NCBI RefSeq assembly: GCF_029871235.1
Contig: NZ_SSOM01000067.1
Location: forward strand, 124,001 to 188,000
DNA length: 64,000 bases
Reading direction: 5' to 3'
Source: Pseudomonas sp. BN411
Lineage (GTDB): Bacteria; Pseudomonadota; Gammaproteobacteria; Pseudomonadales; Pseudomonadaceae
The translations under genes and the position numbers were made by a program. How positions within the stretch are numbered: the first letter of the stretch is position 1; each line of letters begins with the position of its first letter. This document shows positions 9,255-18,320 of the stretch, piece by piece. The notes beneath the pieces were generated by a model. It saw nothing but the letters and a program-made list of their open reading frames with translations. It searched no databases and was not told the DNA's origin.

Positions 9255-10349
9255 TCAGGCCAGGTGCAGGTGGTTGTCCCAGAAGCTGGCCGGCAGTTGC
9301 AGCGGCGTGGCGCTGAACTGTTCGCCACGGCAGTCGTACAGGCGGCAGCGGCCTTGGCCGGAGGTGACGACGAAGCCGTCCTTCACCGCGCCAACGCCGG
9401 CGCAGTCCGGCAGGGGCGCGTCCAGGCGCACGGCGCCGCTGTCCAGGTCCCAGATGAAGAAACGGTTGCCCCGTGGCGCGGTCAGGGCCACCAGGCGCAG
9501 TTCGTCATGGATGGCGACGCTGGCGGTGTACTGGACCATCGCCAGGCGTTGCTCGTCCTCCAGCGGGAAGGGCTGGAAGGGCTGGCCGGGACGCTTGATG
9601 GCGAGCAGGTCGGCGTGGTCGGTGGCATCACCCATGTATTGCTGGCCGGCGACGATGGTGCCGTTGGCGCCGATGGCCAGGTGGCGGATGCTGTTCATCT
9701 GTTGCGGCAGGGTTTCCTTCGATAGCAGGCTGCCGTCGCGGCGCATCAGCACCAGGCTTGGCTCCATGGCATCGAGGTTCATCTCCACCCGGCTTTCCGC
9801 TTCGGTGCGGATACCGCCGTTGGCCACCACCAGGGTTTCGCCGTCGGGCATCCAGGACACCTGGTGCGGGCCCAGGCCGTGGGTGGAAAGCTCGCCGTCG
9901 TGGATCAGCTGGCCGCCTTCGAAGCGATAGCGGCCGAGCATGCCCCGGCCCGGATCGGTGGTGTCGTTCTCGGTGGCGTAGAGCCATTCGCCGCCGCGAT
10001 GCCAGACGCCATGGCCGTAGAAGTGGCGATCCTTCTGCGAAACCAGCGTCTGCAGCAGGCGGCCGTCGCGCAGGTCCACCAGGTAGCTCTCGGTACCCGG
10101 ACGGCGGGCGACGAAGAGCGCTACCGGCTCGCTGGGGTGTTCGACGATGTCATGGCAGCGCTGGGCGACGCGGGTGGCGAACACCTGCGTGCCGTCCAGG
10201 CGGTAGCCGACCGCGTAATGGTGGCCGTCGGCGTCGTCGCGGGCGGAGAGCAGCAGGGGCGAATCGCCCTTGCGGCTCAGGGTCCAGCCGCCCAGGCCGA
10301 CGGCACCGAGCAGCAGGCTGGCGAGGGTGAGTACCTGGCGCCGGAGCAT
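9255..10349 (-). CDS. DUF1513 family exported protein of the imelysin cluster
   Basis: A 364-residue protein, last in a three-gene run (di-heme protein, imelysin, this gene). It starts one base after the imelysin stop (tga-g-atg), so translation is likely coupled. The N-terminus MLRRQVLTLASLLLGAVG has a twin-arginine-like pair followed by a hydrophobic stretch, suggesting export by Tat or Sec. The body looks like repeated beta-propeller blades (for example LFVARRPGTESYLVDLRDG, FFIWDLDSGAVRLDAPLPD). Function is unproven; the setting suggests iron or haem-related periplasmic work. Confidence 0.8.
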   Translation of the reverse strand: MLRRQVLTLASLLLGAVGLGGWTLSRKGDSPLLLSARDDADGHHYAVGYRLDGTQVFATRVAQRCHDIVEHPSEPVALFVARRPGTESYLVDLRDGRLLQTLVSQKDRHFYGHGVWHRGGEWLYATENDTTDPGRGMLGRYRFEGGQLIHDGELSTHGLGPHQVSWMPDGETLVVANGGIRTEAESRVEMNLDAMEPSLVLMRRDGSLLSKETLPQQMNSIRHLAIGANGTIVAGQQYMGDATDHADLLAIKRPGQPFQPFPLEDEQRLAMVQYTASVAIHDELRLVALTAPRGNRFFIWDLDSGAVRLDAPLPDCAGVGAVKDGFVVTSGQGRCRLYDCRGEQFSATPLQLPASFWDNHLHLA

Positions 10350-10350
10350 C

Positions 10351-11415
10351 TCAGTCACCGTCGTTGGCGTTGAAGCCGAGCTGCACGCCCAGGGCCTTGG
10401 CCAGTTCGCCGGAGTGCAGGCGCTGGACGCGATCCAGGCTGTCGTAGAAGTCGTTGACCTGCTTGCGGCCTTCTTCGCGGGCCAGCAGCTCGCCCAGGGG
10501 CTGCTTGAGGGCGTCGAGCTTGCCACGGGCCTCGCTGTAACCGGCGTCGATCTTCTCCGCCAGGGCCTTCTGGTCATCGCCCAGCAGGCTGCGGATGCCG
10601 TGCTTGTCGACGCCCAGCCAGAGGGACTCGGCGCTGGCCAGGGAGGCGGAGATGTTGGAAAGAGAGGTTTCGCTGCGCCAGGCTTCGGCCTGCATCGGCT
10701 GGGGCAGGCCCTTGGTCTGGCGGCCCAGCGGGGTGCCGAGCTTCTTCTTCAGGGTATCCAGGGCGGTGACCTGGACGCGCAGCAGCTCGGAGATGGCTTC
10801 GTGGGAGTCGGCGTAGCGCTGGTTGGGGAACTTGCTCAGCTGGTCGAGCATGCCGTCCTTGCTGTTCCAGCGTGCAAGGATTTCCTCGGCGAGGGTCTTC
10901 TGGCGTTCACCGATGGCCTGCAGCAGCGGGCAGTAGCGCTCCTTCTGGGCGTTGTCGGCCATGTCCAGGTTGCTGTCGAAGAGGATGTACTCGTAAGCGG
11001 ACAGGCCCTGCACGACCACACTGGCCTTGGCCAGGGCGGTGGCGTCGATGCTCGGCTGCGCCTTGACCAGCTGCTCTACCTGACGACCGACCAGGTTCTT
11101 CTTGTCCGGCCAGAACTGCACCTGCCACGCGCGGTTGCCTTCGGCCAGCGGGCCCACCATCAGCGGCTGCAGCTCGGCCCAGGCTTTCTGTGCAACCAGG
11201 AAGTCGGCACGTGCCTTGGCCAGGTCTTCCTTGCCGGAGCAGAAGGCGAGGGCACTGGCGGCGAGCTGGCGGTCTGCTTCGACCCAACGGCTGTAGGTGG
11301 GCAGAATCACTTCCTTGGCTAGGGCGGCCGCGGTCTGCGCCTGCTGGTCCTGCGGGGCGCAGGCGCCGAGGGCCAGTGCGGCGAGGCTGGTGAACAGCAG
11401 TTTGGGGCGGAACAT
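10351..11415 (-). CDS. Imelysin-family lipoprotein lacking the GxHxxE histidine
   Basis: Predicted lipoprotein of 354 residues: signal peptide LLFTSLAALALGAC with lipobox LGAC, then an imelysin (peptidase M75-like) helical fold. Imelysin proteins are usually iron-regulated and periplasm-facing. The hallmark GxHxxE is here GLSAYEY: the glycine and glutamate stay but the metal-type histidine is replaced. It is 10 bases from the di-heme gene and 1 base from the DUF1513 gene. A metal-binding or accessory role is possible; protease activity is not supported. Confidence 0.85.
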   Translation of the reverse strand: MFRPKLLFTSLAALALGACAPQDQQAQTAAALAKEVILPTYSRWVEADRQLAASALAFCSGKEDLAKARADFLVAQKAWAELQPLMVGPLAEGNRAWQVQFWPDKKNLVGRQVEQLVKAQPSIDATALAKASVVVQGLSAYEYILFDSNLDMADNAQKERYCPLLQAIGERQKTLAEEILARWNSKDGMLDQLSKFPNQRYADSHEAISELLRVQVTALDTLKKKLGTPLGRQTKGLPQPMQAEAWRSETSLSNISASLASAESLWLGVDKHGIRSLLGDDQKALAEKIDAGYSEARGKLDALKQPLGELLAREEGRKQVNDFYDSLDRVQRLHSGELAKALGVQLGFNANDGD

Positions 11416-11425
11416 GCGTGGCTCC

Positions 11426-12853
11426 TTATAGGGAATTCAGGAAAGCCAGCAGCGCAGCACGCTGCTCGGCGTTGTAATTCAAGACTTTCTGCTTCGCCGC
11501 TTCGGCTTCACCGCCGTGCCAGAGAATGGCTTCCAGCAGGTTGCGCGCACGGCCATCGTGCAGGAACTGGGTGTGTCCGCTCACCGCTTCGGTCAGGCCG
11601 ATGCCCCACAGCGGCGGGGTGCGCCAGTCGCGGCCGCCGGCCTGGAACTCGGCGCGGCCATCGGCCAGGCCTTCTCCCATGTCGTGGAGCAGCAGGTCGC
11701 TGTAGGGACGGATCACCTGGTTGGCCAGCTCGGGTTCGGCGGCACTGGCCGCGGTGGTGAAACTCGGGGTATGGCAGGACTGGCAACCGGCCTGGCGGAA
11801 CAGGCCCTTGCCATCCAGCACCTGTGCGGCGCCCACCTCGCGTCGGGCCGGCACGGCCAGGTTGCGGGTGTAGAACAGCACGAGGGACAGGATGTTGTCG
11901 CTGACTTCCGGCTCGCCACCATTCACCGCAGCCTTGCAAGCGGTCTGCGCCGCCGTGCAGTCATCCTTCGGCAGGGAAGTGGTGGTCAGGCCCATATCAC
12001 CAGAGAAGGCGTGAAAATTCTGTTGGTTCAGGTTCGGCTGTCCGGCCTTCCAGCCGAAGCGGCCGAGCACCGTCTTGCCGGCTACGTCGTCCCAGACCTG
12101 GTTGGCGCGGCCGCGGATACCGTCGCCATCGCGGTCGTCCGGGTCGGCATTGGCGAGGATCGCGGATTCCGGAATCGCCTCCAGCAGGCCGAGCCCGATC
12201 ATCGGCGGGGCGACCCGTGCGGAAAACAGGGTGTCAGGGTGCATCGGGCCGTAGCCGAGCCGGGTGATTTCCAGGCGCGGTTTGCGCAGCTCGACGGTGG
12301 TGCCGTCGGCGAAGGTCACCGGCACGCTGTCGTAGCTGACCCGCACCTTGCCCTCGGGCTCGACACCGGGAATCGAAACGTCCTGCAACTGGCCGCCGTA
12401 CACCGGCTCCGGCACCACACCCAGGCGTTCCAGCTGCTGCGTGTGGGCCACCGAGGCGTCGGCGGGGATCGACAGGCGCACCAGCATGGACACCGAATTG
12501 TTCGCACCCGGAGCCGGAGGATGGCCACGGCCGTCCTTCACGTGGCAGTTCTGGCAGGCGTTGGTGTTGAACAGGGGGCCCAGGCCGTCGCGCGCCGTGG
12601 TGGTGGCCGGGGCAATCACCCAGGGGTTACGGAAGAAGCTGTTGCCCACGCTGAAATCCAGCCGGCGCGAAGGCGTCAGGTTGGCCGAGGGCATGGAGAA
12701 GGCGTTGTGGTCGAACTGGCGCACCGTCGCGGCGCCGCCGGAGAGCTGTTCGCCGGGCGCGGCCTGGGTAAACCGCGGAGCGTCGTCACATGCACTGAGA
12801 CTGAGGGCCAGCAGCAGGGGCGACAGGCGGCGAAGGGCCGGTGGAGCGAGCAT
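11426..12853 (-). CDS. Di-heme c-type cytochrome oxidoreductase lipoprotein
   Basis: Exported di-heme protein of 475 residues in the di-heme oxidoreductase (so-called thiol oxidoreductase) family. The signal peptide ends in lipobox LSAC. Two CxxCH haem sites are visible: CQNCH near residue 100 and CQSCH near residue 360. The spacing resembles MauG/cytochrome c peroxidase-type enzymes. It is the first gene of the run with the second imelysin and DUF1513. Its substrate is unknown; I infer a redox step linked to iron handling from the company it keeps. Confidence 0.88.
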   Translation of the reverse strand: MLAPPALRRLSPLLLALSLSACDDAPRFTQAAPGEQLSGGAATVRQFDHNAFSMPSANLTPSRRLDFSVGNSFFRNPWVIAPATTTARDGLGPLFNTNACQNCHVKDGRGHPPAPGANNSVSMLVRLSIPADASVAHTQQLERLGVVPEPVYGGQLQDVSIPGVEPEGKVRVSYDSVPVTFADGTTVELRKPRLEITRLGYGPMHPDTLFSARVAPPMIGLGLLEAIPESAILANADPDDRDGDGIRGRANQVWDDVAGKTVLGRFGWKAGQPNLNQQNFHAFSGDMGLTTTSLPKDDCTAAQTACKAAVNGGEPEVSDNILSLVLFYTRNLAVPARREVGAAQVLDGKGLFRQAGCQSCHTPSFTTAASAAEPELANQVIRPYSDLLLHDMGEGLADGRAEFQAGGRDWRTPPLWGIGLTEAVSGHTQFLHDGRARNLLEAILWHGGEAEAAKQKVLNYNAEQRAALLAFLNSL

Positions 12854-12968
12854 TGGCGGGGTCCGGTCGGCGAGAAACAGGCGGGCAAGCTTATCAGGAC
12901 TGGGGGCTCTGAATAAGAGGGATTTGCGTTTGGCTTACACGCTGAAGCCAAGGCCTATGGGGGATTAT

Positions 12969-13065
12969 TGTGGGGGCGAATTCATTCGCTATGCAGGCCG
13001 CAGGCCTGCTCAGAAGCCCTATTGGGGGCGCTGCGCGCCCCTTAGCGAATGAATTCGCCCCCACA
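12969..13065. repeat. Inverted repeat, gcgaattcattcgc family, copy 1
   Basis: Arms of 22 bases (12969-12990 and 13044-13065), perfectly complementary, with core ggggcgaattcattcgc, around a central part with its own small hairpins. Two further copies lie at 34802-34902 and 45404-45501. It occupies the gap between icmP and the di-heme gene. Confidence 0.9.
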
Positions 13066-13090
13066 GGAAAGCGGCCCACCAGCTGGAAAC

Positions 13091-13129
13091 AAAAAAGCGG
13101 ATGCGGCACTGGGCCGCATCCGCTTCTTG
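13091..13129 (-). terminator. Terminator of icmP
   Basis: Stem aagcggatgcggc / gccgcatccgctt with a short loop, preceded by an A tract that reads as T on the minus strand. It lies just beyond the icmP stop, so icmP probably ends here and the di-heme/imelysin/DUF1513 genes have a separate promoter. Confidence 0.8.
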
Positions 13130-13145
13130 CTTGCTAACGCGTCGA

Positions 13146-14486
13146 TCAGAACTGGTGATCGGCGTTGTCCGGCTTCAGGTCGGTGATGCCGAGCTTGCCG
13201 GCGGCTTCTTCGATGGCGCCGGTCTGCTTGACCAGGGAGGCGATGGCGTCACGTACCAGTTGCTGGCCGGCGGTGTTGTCGGCGGCGATCAGCTGGTCGA
13301 AGTGCACGCCCTTGTTGGCGCTGTCCACCAGGGCTTGCAGCTTGCCTTCGGTGGCTTCCAGGTCGGCCTTCACGGTGGTGTCGGTCTGGGCGTCGACCTT
13401 GGCGACCAGGGAGGACAGGCTTGGGCCGGTCAGGGTGGTGCCGTCGACCTTCTTGTACTCGCCCAGGTAGACGTTGCGGATGCCCTTGCCGTTGTAGAAG
13501 TGCGAGTTGTGGGTGTTGTCGCTGAAGCAGTCGTGCTCGTCTTCGGTGGAGTTGGCTTCCAGGGCGACCTTCATGCGTTCGCCGGCCAGTTCGCCGAGGG
13601 ACAGGCTGCCCATGCCGAAGAGCATCTTGCGCAGGCCGGACTCGGCCGGTTCGGCTTCCAGCTTGGCGCGGTAGTTGTCGGCAACGCCCGCTTTCCACTG
13701 GCCGACCATGTATTCCAGGTCGGAAACCAGCAGGTCGGTCGCGGCCTTCAGGTACGCGCGACGACGCTCGGTATTGCCGCCGGTGGCGCCTTCGCCGACC
13801 ACGTAGTCGGTGGCGGGACGGTTGCCGGCGCCCGGGCCGGTGCCGTTCAGGTCCTGGCCCCAGAGGAGGAATTCGATGGCGTGGTAGCCGGTGGCGACGT
13901 TGGCTTCGGAACCGCCCAGCTCGTTCAGGCTGGCCAGCTTCTCACCGGTGATCTCGGTGACGTCGATCTTGTCTTCGCCAACCTGGATGGTGGTGTTGGC
14001 GATGATGTTGGCGGTGGCGCCGGGGTTGCCCAGGGCGTGCTGGTAGTCAGTGGCGACGTAGTCGATCAGGCCTTCGTCCAGCGGCCAGGCGTTCAGTTGG
14101 CCTTCCCAGTCGTCGACCACCGGGTTGCCGAAGCGGAACACTTCGGTCTGCATGTAGGGCACGCGGGCGGCCAGCCAGGCTTCGCGGGCGGCTTTCAGGG
14201 TGTCGGCATCGGGCTTGGCGAGGAAGGCGTCAACGGCCTTCTGCAGGTTCACACCGGTGGTGTGGGCGTCGGTGAATACGGCCAGGGCGAGGTCGGCGTA
14301 GTGGGCAACGACCTTCTTGGCTTCGGCCTCGTCGACCTTGGCGGTTGCAGCCGGGGCTGCGGCAGTGCTGGTGGCGGCCGGGGCGGCGGCTTGCGGTGCT
14401 GCAGCTTCTTTCTTGTCTTCACCGCAACCGGCGAGGGCGATAGCGATGGCGAGCAGGCTGGCGGCTGCCAGGGGCTTACGAATCAT
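13146..14486 (-). CDS. icmP: IcmP-like imelysin lipoprotein
   Basis: Imelysin-family lipoprotein of 446 residues, the length of P. aeruginosa IcmP (insulin-cleaving metalloproteinase) as I recall. The signal peptide ends in lipobox LAGC, followed by an Ala/Pro-rich linker of about 35 residues and the imelysin domain with the intact motif G-Y-H-A-I-E (GxHxxE) around residue 205. ATG 14486 (MIRKPLAAASLL) gives a proper signal peptide; earlier in-frame starts do not. A candidate Fur site lies upstream. IcmP homologues are iron-regulated; whether the natural role is proteolysis or iron binding is unsettled. Confidence 0.9.
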   Translation of the reverse strand: MIRKPLAAASLLAIAIALAGCGEDKKEAAAPQAAAPAATSTAAAPAATAKVDEAEAKKVVAHYADLALAVFTDAHTTGVNLQKAVDAFLAKPDADTLKAAREAWLAARVPYMQTEVFRFGNPVVDDWEGQLNAWPLDEGLIDYVATDYQHALGNPGATANIIANTTIQVGEDKIDVTEITGEKLASLNELGGSEANVATGYHAIEFLLWGQDLNGTGPGAGNRPATDYVVGEGATGGNTERRRAYLKAATDLLVSDLEYMVGQWKAGVADNYRAKLEAEPAESGLRKMLFGMGSLSLGELAGERMKVALEANSTEDEHDCFSDNTHNSHFYNGKGIRNVYLGEYKKVDGTTLTGPSLSSLVAKVDAQTDTTVKADLEATEGKLQALVDSANKGVHFDQLIAADNTAGQQLVRDAIASLVKQTGAIEEAAGKLGITDLKPDNADHQF

Positions 14487-14551
14487 GGGCGAGGTCCTTT
14501 GCTTCTGGGTGATGGCAATGTGAAGTTGCGCAAATGAAAACCGCAACATAA

Positions 14552-14566
14552 TGCGAAAGATTTTCA
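14552..14566 (-). promoter_or_regulatory. Candidate Fur box upstream of icmP
   Basis: Read on the minus strand, tgaaaatctttcgca matches 10 of 14 positions of the 7-1-7 Fur palindrome tGAtAAT-n-ATTaTCa. It lies about 65 bases upstream of the icmP start in an AT-rich patch. The match is moderate; the call leans on the known iron control of imelysin genes. Confidence 0.4.
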
Positions 14567-14688
14567 TTTTTGGAAAGGCTGTTGTCGGGCGTTTTGCAAC
14601 AGCTGAGTACGGGGTCTCCGCATCCTTGGCCAAACACCATTAGAATCGCTGCAGCCCCCATGACCCGCAGCCTGAAGGAGAAGCCTGC

Positions 14689-15261
14689 ATGAGTCTGACC
14701 AGCGTCGCCCTGATCGTGGTTCTGCTACTCGTCGCCGCCTATGCGGTGATCCTCTACAACGCGCTGGTGCGTCTCAAGCACGGTGTCGGCAAGGCCTGGT
14801 CGAACATCGAGGTGCTGCTCAAGCAGCGCCATGACGAGCTGCCCAAGCTGGTGGAGACCTGCAAGCAGTACATGCAGCACGAGCGCACCACCCTGGAGCG
14901 GGTGATCGCTGCGCGCAATGCGGTAGCCAGCGCCCGCGAGAAGGGCGATATCGGTGCCCTTGGCCAGGCCGAAAGCGGCCTGCGCGCCGGCCTTGGGCAA
15001 CTCTTCGCCCTGGCGGAGAACTACCCGCAGTTGAAGGCCAACGAAAGCTTCCAGTTCCTCCAGCAGCGCATCAGTGGCCTGGAGAACGGCATCGCCGACC
15101 GCCGCGAGCTGTACAACGAGGCGGTGAACCTCAACAACGTGCGCATCGAGCAGTTCCCGGACGTGATCATCGCCGGCCTGTTCGGCTTCAAGGCCGCCGA
15201 GTTGCTGGAGTTCAGCGAGGCTGAAAAGGCCGACGTCGACCTCAAGAGCCTGTTCGGCTGA
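14689..15261 (+). CDS. LemA family protein
   Basis: A 190-residue membrane-anchored helical protein. One N-terminal transmembrane helix (about residues 5-24, LIVVLLLVAAYAVILYNAL) is followed by a long antiparallel helical domain with the family sequence LKHGVGKAWSNIEVLLKQR and NLNNVRIEQFPD. LemA proteins are widespread and lack an agreed biochemical function. A strong ribosome site (aaggag) lies 6-10 bases before the ATG. The next gene starts 1 base after the stop, so the pair is an operon. Confidence 0.93.
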   Translation: MSLTSVALIVVLLLVAAYAVILYNALVRLKHGVGKAWSNIEVLLKQRHDELPKLVETCKQYMQHERTTLERVIAARNAVASAREKGDIGALGQAESGLRAGLGQLFALAENYPQLKANESFQFLQQRISGLENGIADRRELYNEAVNLNNVRIEQFPDVIIAGLFGFKAAELLEFSEAEKADVDLKSLFG

Positions 15262-15262
15262 C

Positions 15263-16165
15263 ATGGCGGTGGATGTCGCCGGGCTGGCCATCAGCCTGGG
15301 GTTCAGCCTTGGCGCTTTCGCCGGTGGCGGCTGGTGGTGCCTGCGCCGCCTGTCGCAGGCGCGAATGCTGCTGGATACCCCGACTTCGAAGATCCGCTCC
15401 GCCGCCCAGGGCTACGTGGAGCTGTACGGCGTCCTGCACGAGCAGGGGGACGGCCAGCTCAGCGCACCGCTGACGGGCAAGCCTTGCCTGTGGTGGCGCT
15501 ATCGGATCGAGGAATACAGCGAGAGCGGCAAGAGCAAGACCTGGCGGGTGGTGGACAGCGGTGTCAGCGATGCCTGGCTGCGCCTGGCCGATGCCACCGG
15601 CGAATGCCTGATCGATCCACGCGGCGCCGAGGTGCGTCCTTCCTCCCGCGAGGTCTGGAAGGGGACTTCACGTCATCCTCGTGGGCTGGTCAGGAGCGGG
15701 CTGGGCTCGTGGATCGGTAGCGGCGAATACCGCTACACCGAAGAACGCCTGCACACCGGGGAGCCGCTCTATGCCATTGGTGACTTCCACACCAGCGGTG
15801 GAGGCCGTCAGGGGCTGGATCTGAACGCCGCCCAGGGCGCCGTGATTCGCGAATGGAAGGGCGACTTCACCGGCCTGCTGACGCGCTTCGACAGCAATGG
15901 CGATGGGCAGCTGGACGAGGCGGAATGGGGCCGCGTGCGCCTGGCCGCACAGCTGGAGGCCGAAGACCGGCATCGCCGTACCAGTGCGGCGCCGGCGATG
16001 AACCACATGCGCCGTCCCAAGGAATCCCAGCCCTTCCTGCTCTCCAGTCATGGCGAAGACGTGCTGGCGCGGCAGTTCCGCTGGCAGGCGCTGTTTGGCG
16101 CGGTGTTTTGCGTGGCCGGGGCGGTGGCGACGGTCTATGTGCTGAGAGTGACTGGGCTCATGTGA
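15263..16165 (+). CDS. Membrane GIDE-like (E3-ubiquitin-ligase-like) protein with EF-hand loop
   Basis: A 300-residue protein with an N-terminal membrane segment (about 7-30) and a C-terminal one (about 272-295), a layout seen in the bacterial GIDE-domain family often encoded beside LemA. The central beta-rich part contains LTGKPCLWWRYRIEEY, typical of this family. Residues 210-221, D-S-N-G-D-G-Q-L-D-E-A-E, form a canonical EF-hand calcium-binding loop with ligands at positions 1, 3, 5, 9 and 12. The biochemical role is unknown; despite the family name there is no ubiquitin system here. Confidence 0.8.
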   Translation: MAVDVAGLAISLGFSLGAFAGGGWWCLRRLSQARMLLDTPTSKIRSAAQGYVELYGVLHEQGDGQLSAPLTGKPCLWWRYRIEEYSESGKSKTWRVVDSGVSDAWLRLADATGECLIDPRGAEVRPSSREVWKGTSRHPRGLVRSGLGSWIGSGEYRYTEERLHTGEPLYAIGDFHTSGGGRQGLDLNAAQGAVIREWKGDFTGLLTRFDSNGDGQLDEAEWGRVRLAAQLEAEDRHRRTSAAPAMNHMRRPKESQPFLLSSHGEDVLARQFRWQALFGAVFCVAGAVATVYVLRVTGLM

Positions 16166-16179
16166 GCCGCTGTCCACTC

Positions 16180-16214
16180 GATGGGTTTCGCTTCGCTCTA
16201 CCGCATCCTACGAA
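16180..16214. repeat. Half copy of the gatgggt...catcctacg repeat
   Basis: gatgggtttcgcttcgctct followed by accgcatcctacg resembles the right half of the repeat at 40591-40686. A similar gtaggctgggtagagcc follows at about 16235. It lies between convergent genes. Confidence 0.5.
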
Positions 16215-16253
16215 AGCCATAAAGGCGCCGTCCGGTAGGCTGGGTAGAGCCCG

Positions 16254-18320
16254 CTAGAGCGTCGCCGGGTTGGAGGCCGCGTTGGTCAGGCGCCGGGCCT
16301 GCTTGAGGTAGAGGGTGAGTTCGCGGGCGGGCAGGGGCTTGCTGTAGAGGTAGCCCTGACCCTCGTTGCAGCCCTGGGCGATGATGTAGGCCTCCTGCTC
16401 GGCGGTTTCCACACCTTCCGCGATTACCTGCATGCCCAGGTTGCGCGCCAACTGGATGATGGCGCGGACGATGGTGGCGTCGTCCTCGTCTTCCAGCACG
16501 TCCTGCACGAAGCTCTTGTCGATCTTGATCTTGTCCAGCGGCAGGCTCTTCAGGTAGCTCAGCGACGAATAGCCGGTACCGAAGTCGTCGATCGCGATCA
16601 GCGCGCCGGAGCGGCGCAGGCTGAGCAGGTGCTGGGCGGCGGTGGAAATGTCTTCCATCAGGCCCGTTTCGGTGACTTCCATCTCCAGACTGCGTTGCGG
16701 CAGGCGGTAGACCTGCAGCAGGTTGTTCACCACCCGCGGCAGTTCGGCGTGGTGCAGCTGCACGGTGGACAGGTTGATGGCCATGCGCAGTTCGGAGAAA
16801 CCCTGGTCGTGCCATTCGCGCAGTTGGCGGCAGGCCTGGTCCAGCACCCATTCGCCGATGGGAATGATCGAACCGTTCTGCTCGGCCAGCGGGATGAACA
16901 GGTCCGGCGGCACGAAACCGTGCTGCGGATGCTGCCAGCGCAGCAGGGCTTCGACGCCCACGACGCGGTGGTCGCGGTAGTCCACCTGGGGTTGGTAGAC
17001 CAGGTGCATCTCGCCACGGTTGAGGGCTTCGCGCAGGTCCTTTTCCAGTTCGCGGCGGCGGCGCATCTCGCTGTCGACGCTGGCGATGTAGAACTGGTAG
17101 CGGTTGCGCGAGCGGCTCTTGGCCAGGGTCATGGTCTGCTCGGCTTTCTGCAACAGCTTCTCGGTGCTGTCGCCATCCTCGGGGAAGAGGGTGATGCCGA
17201 TGGTGGCGCGCAGGCGTACTTCCTGCTGCTCCAGGGAGAAGGGCACTTCGAGATCGTCCAGCACGCTCTGGGCCAGTTCGGCGGCCTCGTACGGCTGCTC
17301 GATATCGGCCTGGACCAGGGCGAACTGGTCGCCACCCAGGCGCGCCAGGGCGCCGAGACGGCCGCTGTGGCCGCGCAGGCGGTCGGCCAGGGCGATCAGC
17401 AGTTGGTCGCCGGTCTGGTAGCTGAACTGTTCGTTGACGCCCTTGAAGTCATCCAGGCCCACGCAGAGTACGGCCACGCGCCGCTGCAGGCGGCCGGCGT
17501 CTTCGAGGATCTGGTCGAGCTGCTGCTGCAGTTGCTGGCGGTTGGGCAGGCCGGTGAGGAAGTCGTACTGGGCCATGCGCAGCAGGCTGTTCTCGGCTTC
17601 GCGGCGCAGGTGGGTGTTGCGTTCGATGGAGGCCAGCAGGTCGTTGGCGGTATTTATCCACAGGCCCAGTTCGTTTCTTTCGTTGCCCTTGAGCATGGGC
17701 AGCTTGTGTTCGCTAGGGCGGTCGGGATTGATGCTGGAGAGGTGCTCGATGATCTTCGACAGCGGCTTGGTCAGCAGCCAGTGGTACACGAGGTAGAGCA
17801 CCAGGCCCATGGCCAGGGCGCGCAGTACGCCGGAGATGAAGATGATCACCGAGCTGGTGACGAAGTCTTCGCCGTAGGGGGCGGTGTCGAGGGTGATGCT
17901 GAGGTCGCCGTAGTACTCGCTGTAGGGGCTGCGGCCGACCAGTTGGGTGGTGAAGGTCTGTTCCTTGCCGAGGATGGGGTCGGTCAGCCAGCGGGTCGAC
18001 AGCTCCATCAGCGGCCGGTCCTTCTCCGCCAGCATGGGTTCGTTGGGGTGGCCGATGGAGGCGTGGCGGACCGATTCGTGCTGGAACAGGCCCTCGATCA
18101 CCTGCATGCCCATCTCGCGATCCAGGCTGTAGACCGCCTGGGTGGAAGGGTCGCGGAACATGCCAAGGATCCGGTTGGCGTCATTGGAAACCGCCTGCCG
18201 CGTCTTGTAGACATCGAACACGATCTGCGCGCAGCTCAGCACCACACCGACTACCAGTGCGGACAGCAGCACCACGCGCAGCAGCTTCAGTGACAAGCTG
18301 TGTTTGAGATCCAGCTTCAA
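16254..18320 (-). CDS. bifA: BifA, membrane c-di-GMP phosphodiesterase (GGDEF-EAL)
   Basis: A 688-residue inner-membrane enzyme degrading cyclic di-GMP; in pseudomonads BifA represses biofilm formation and supports swarming. Transmembrane segments lie near residues 12-35 and 155-180, flanking a periplasmic sensor region, followed by a HAMP-like linker. The GGDEF domain is degenerate (GGDQF), as in BifA. The EAL domain keeps the EALLRW signature, the DDFGTGYSSL loop, and the later catalytic lysine and glutamate regions (KIDKSFV, AEGVE). It is convergent with the LemA/GIDE pair. Confidence 0.94.
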   Translation of the reverse strand: MKLDLKHSLSLKLLRVVLLSALVVGVVLSCAQIVFDVYKTRQAVSNDANRILGMFRDPSTQAVYSLDREMGMQVIEGLFQHESVRHASIGHPNEPMLAEKDRPLMELSTRWLTDPILGKEQTFTTQLVGRSPYSEYYGDLSITLDTAPYGEDFVTSSVIIFISGVLRALAMGLVLYLVYHWLLTKPLSKIIEHLSSINPDRPSEHKLPMLKGNERNELGLWINTANDLLASIERNTHLRREAENSLLRMAQYDFLTGLPNRQQLQQQLDQILEDAGRLQRRVAVLCVGLDDFKGVNEQFSYQTGDQLLIALADRLRGHSGRLGALARLGGDQFALVQADIEQPYEAAELAQSVLDDLEVPFSLEQQEVRLRATIGITLFPEDGDSTEKLLQKAEQTMTLAKSRSRNRYQFYIASVDSEMRRRRELEKDLREALNRGEMHLVYQPQVDYRDHRVVGVEALLRWQHPQHGFVPPDLFIPLAEQNGSIIPIGEWVLDQACRQLREWHDQGFSELRMAINLSTVQLHHAELPRVVNNLLQVYRLPQRSLEMEVTETGLMEDISTAAQHLLSLRRSGALIAIDDFGTGYSSLSYLKSLPLDKIKIDKSFVQDVLEDEDDATIVRAIIQLARNLGMQVIAEGVETAEQEAYIIAQGCNEGQGYLYSKPLPARELTLYLKQARRLTNAASNPATL

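Noticed and set aside
16629-18293. A 554-codon open frame antisense to bifA
   Set aside because: Val/Gln/Gly-rich sequence typical of antisense frames; BifA is complete.
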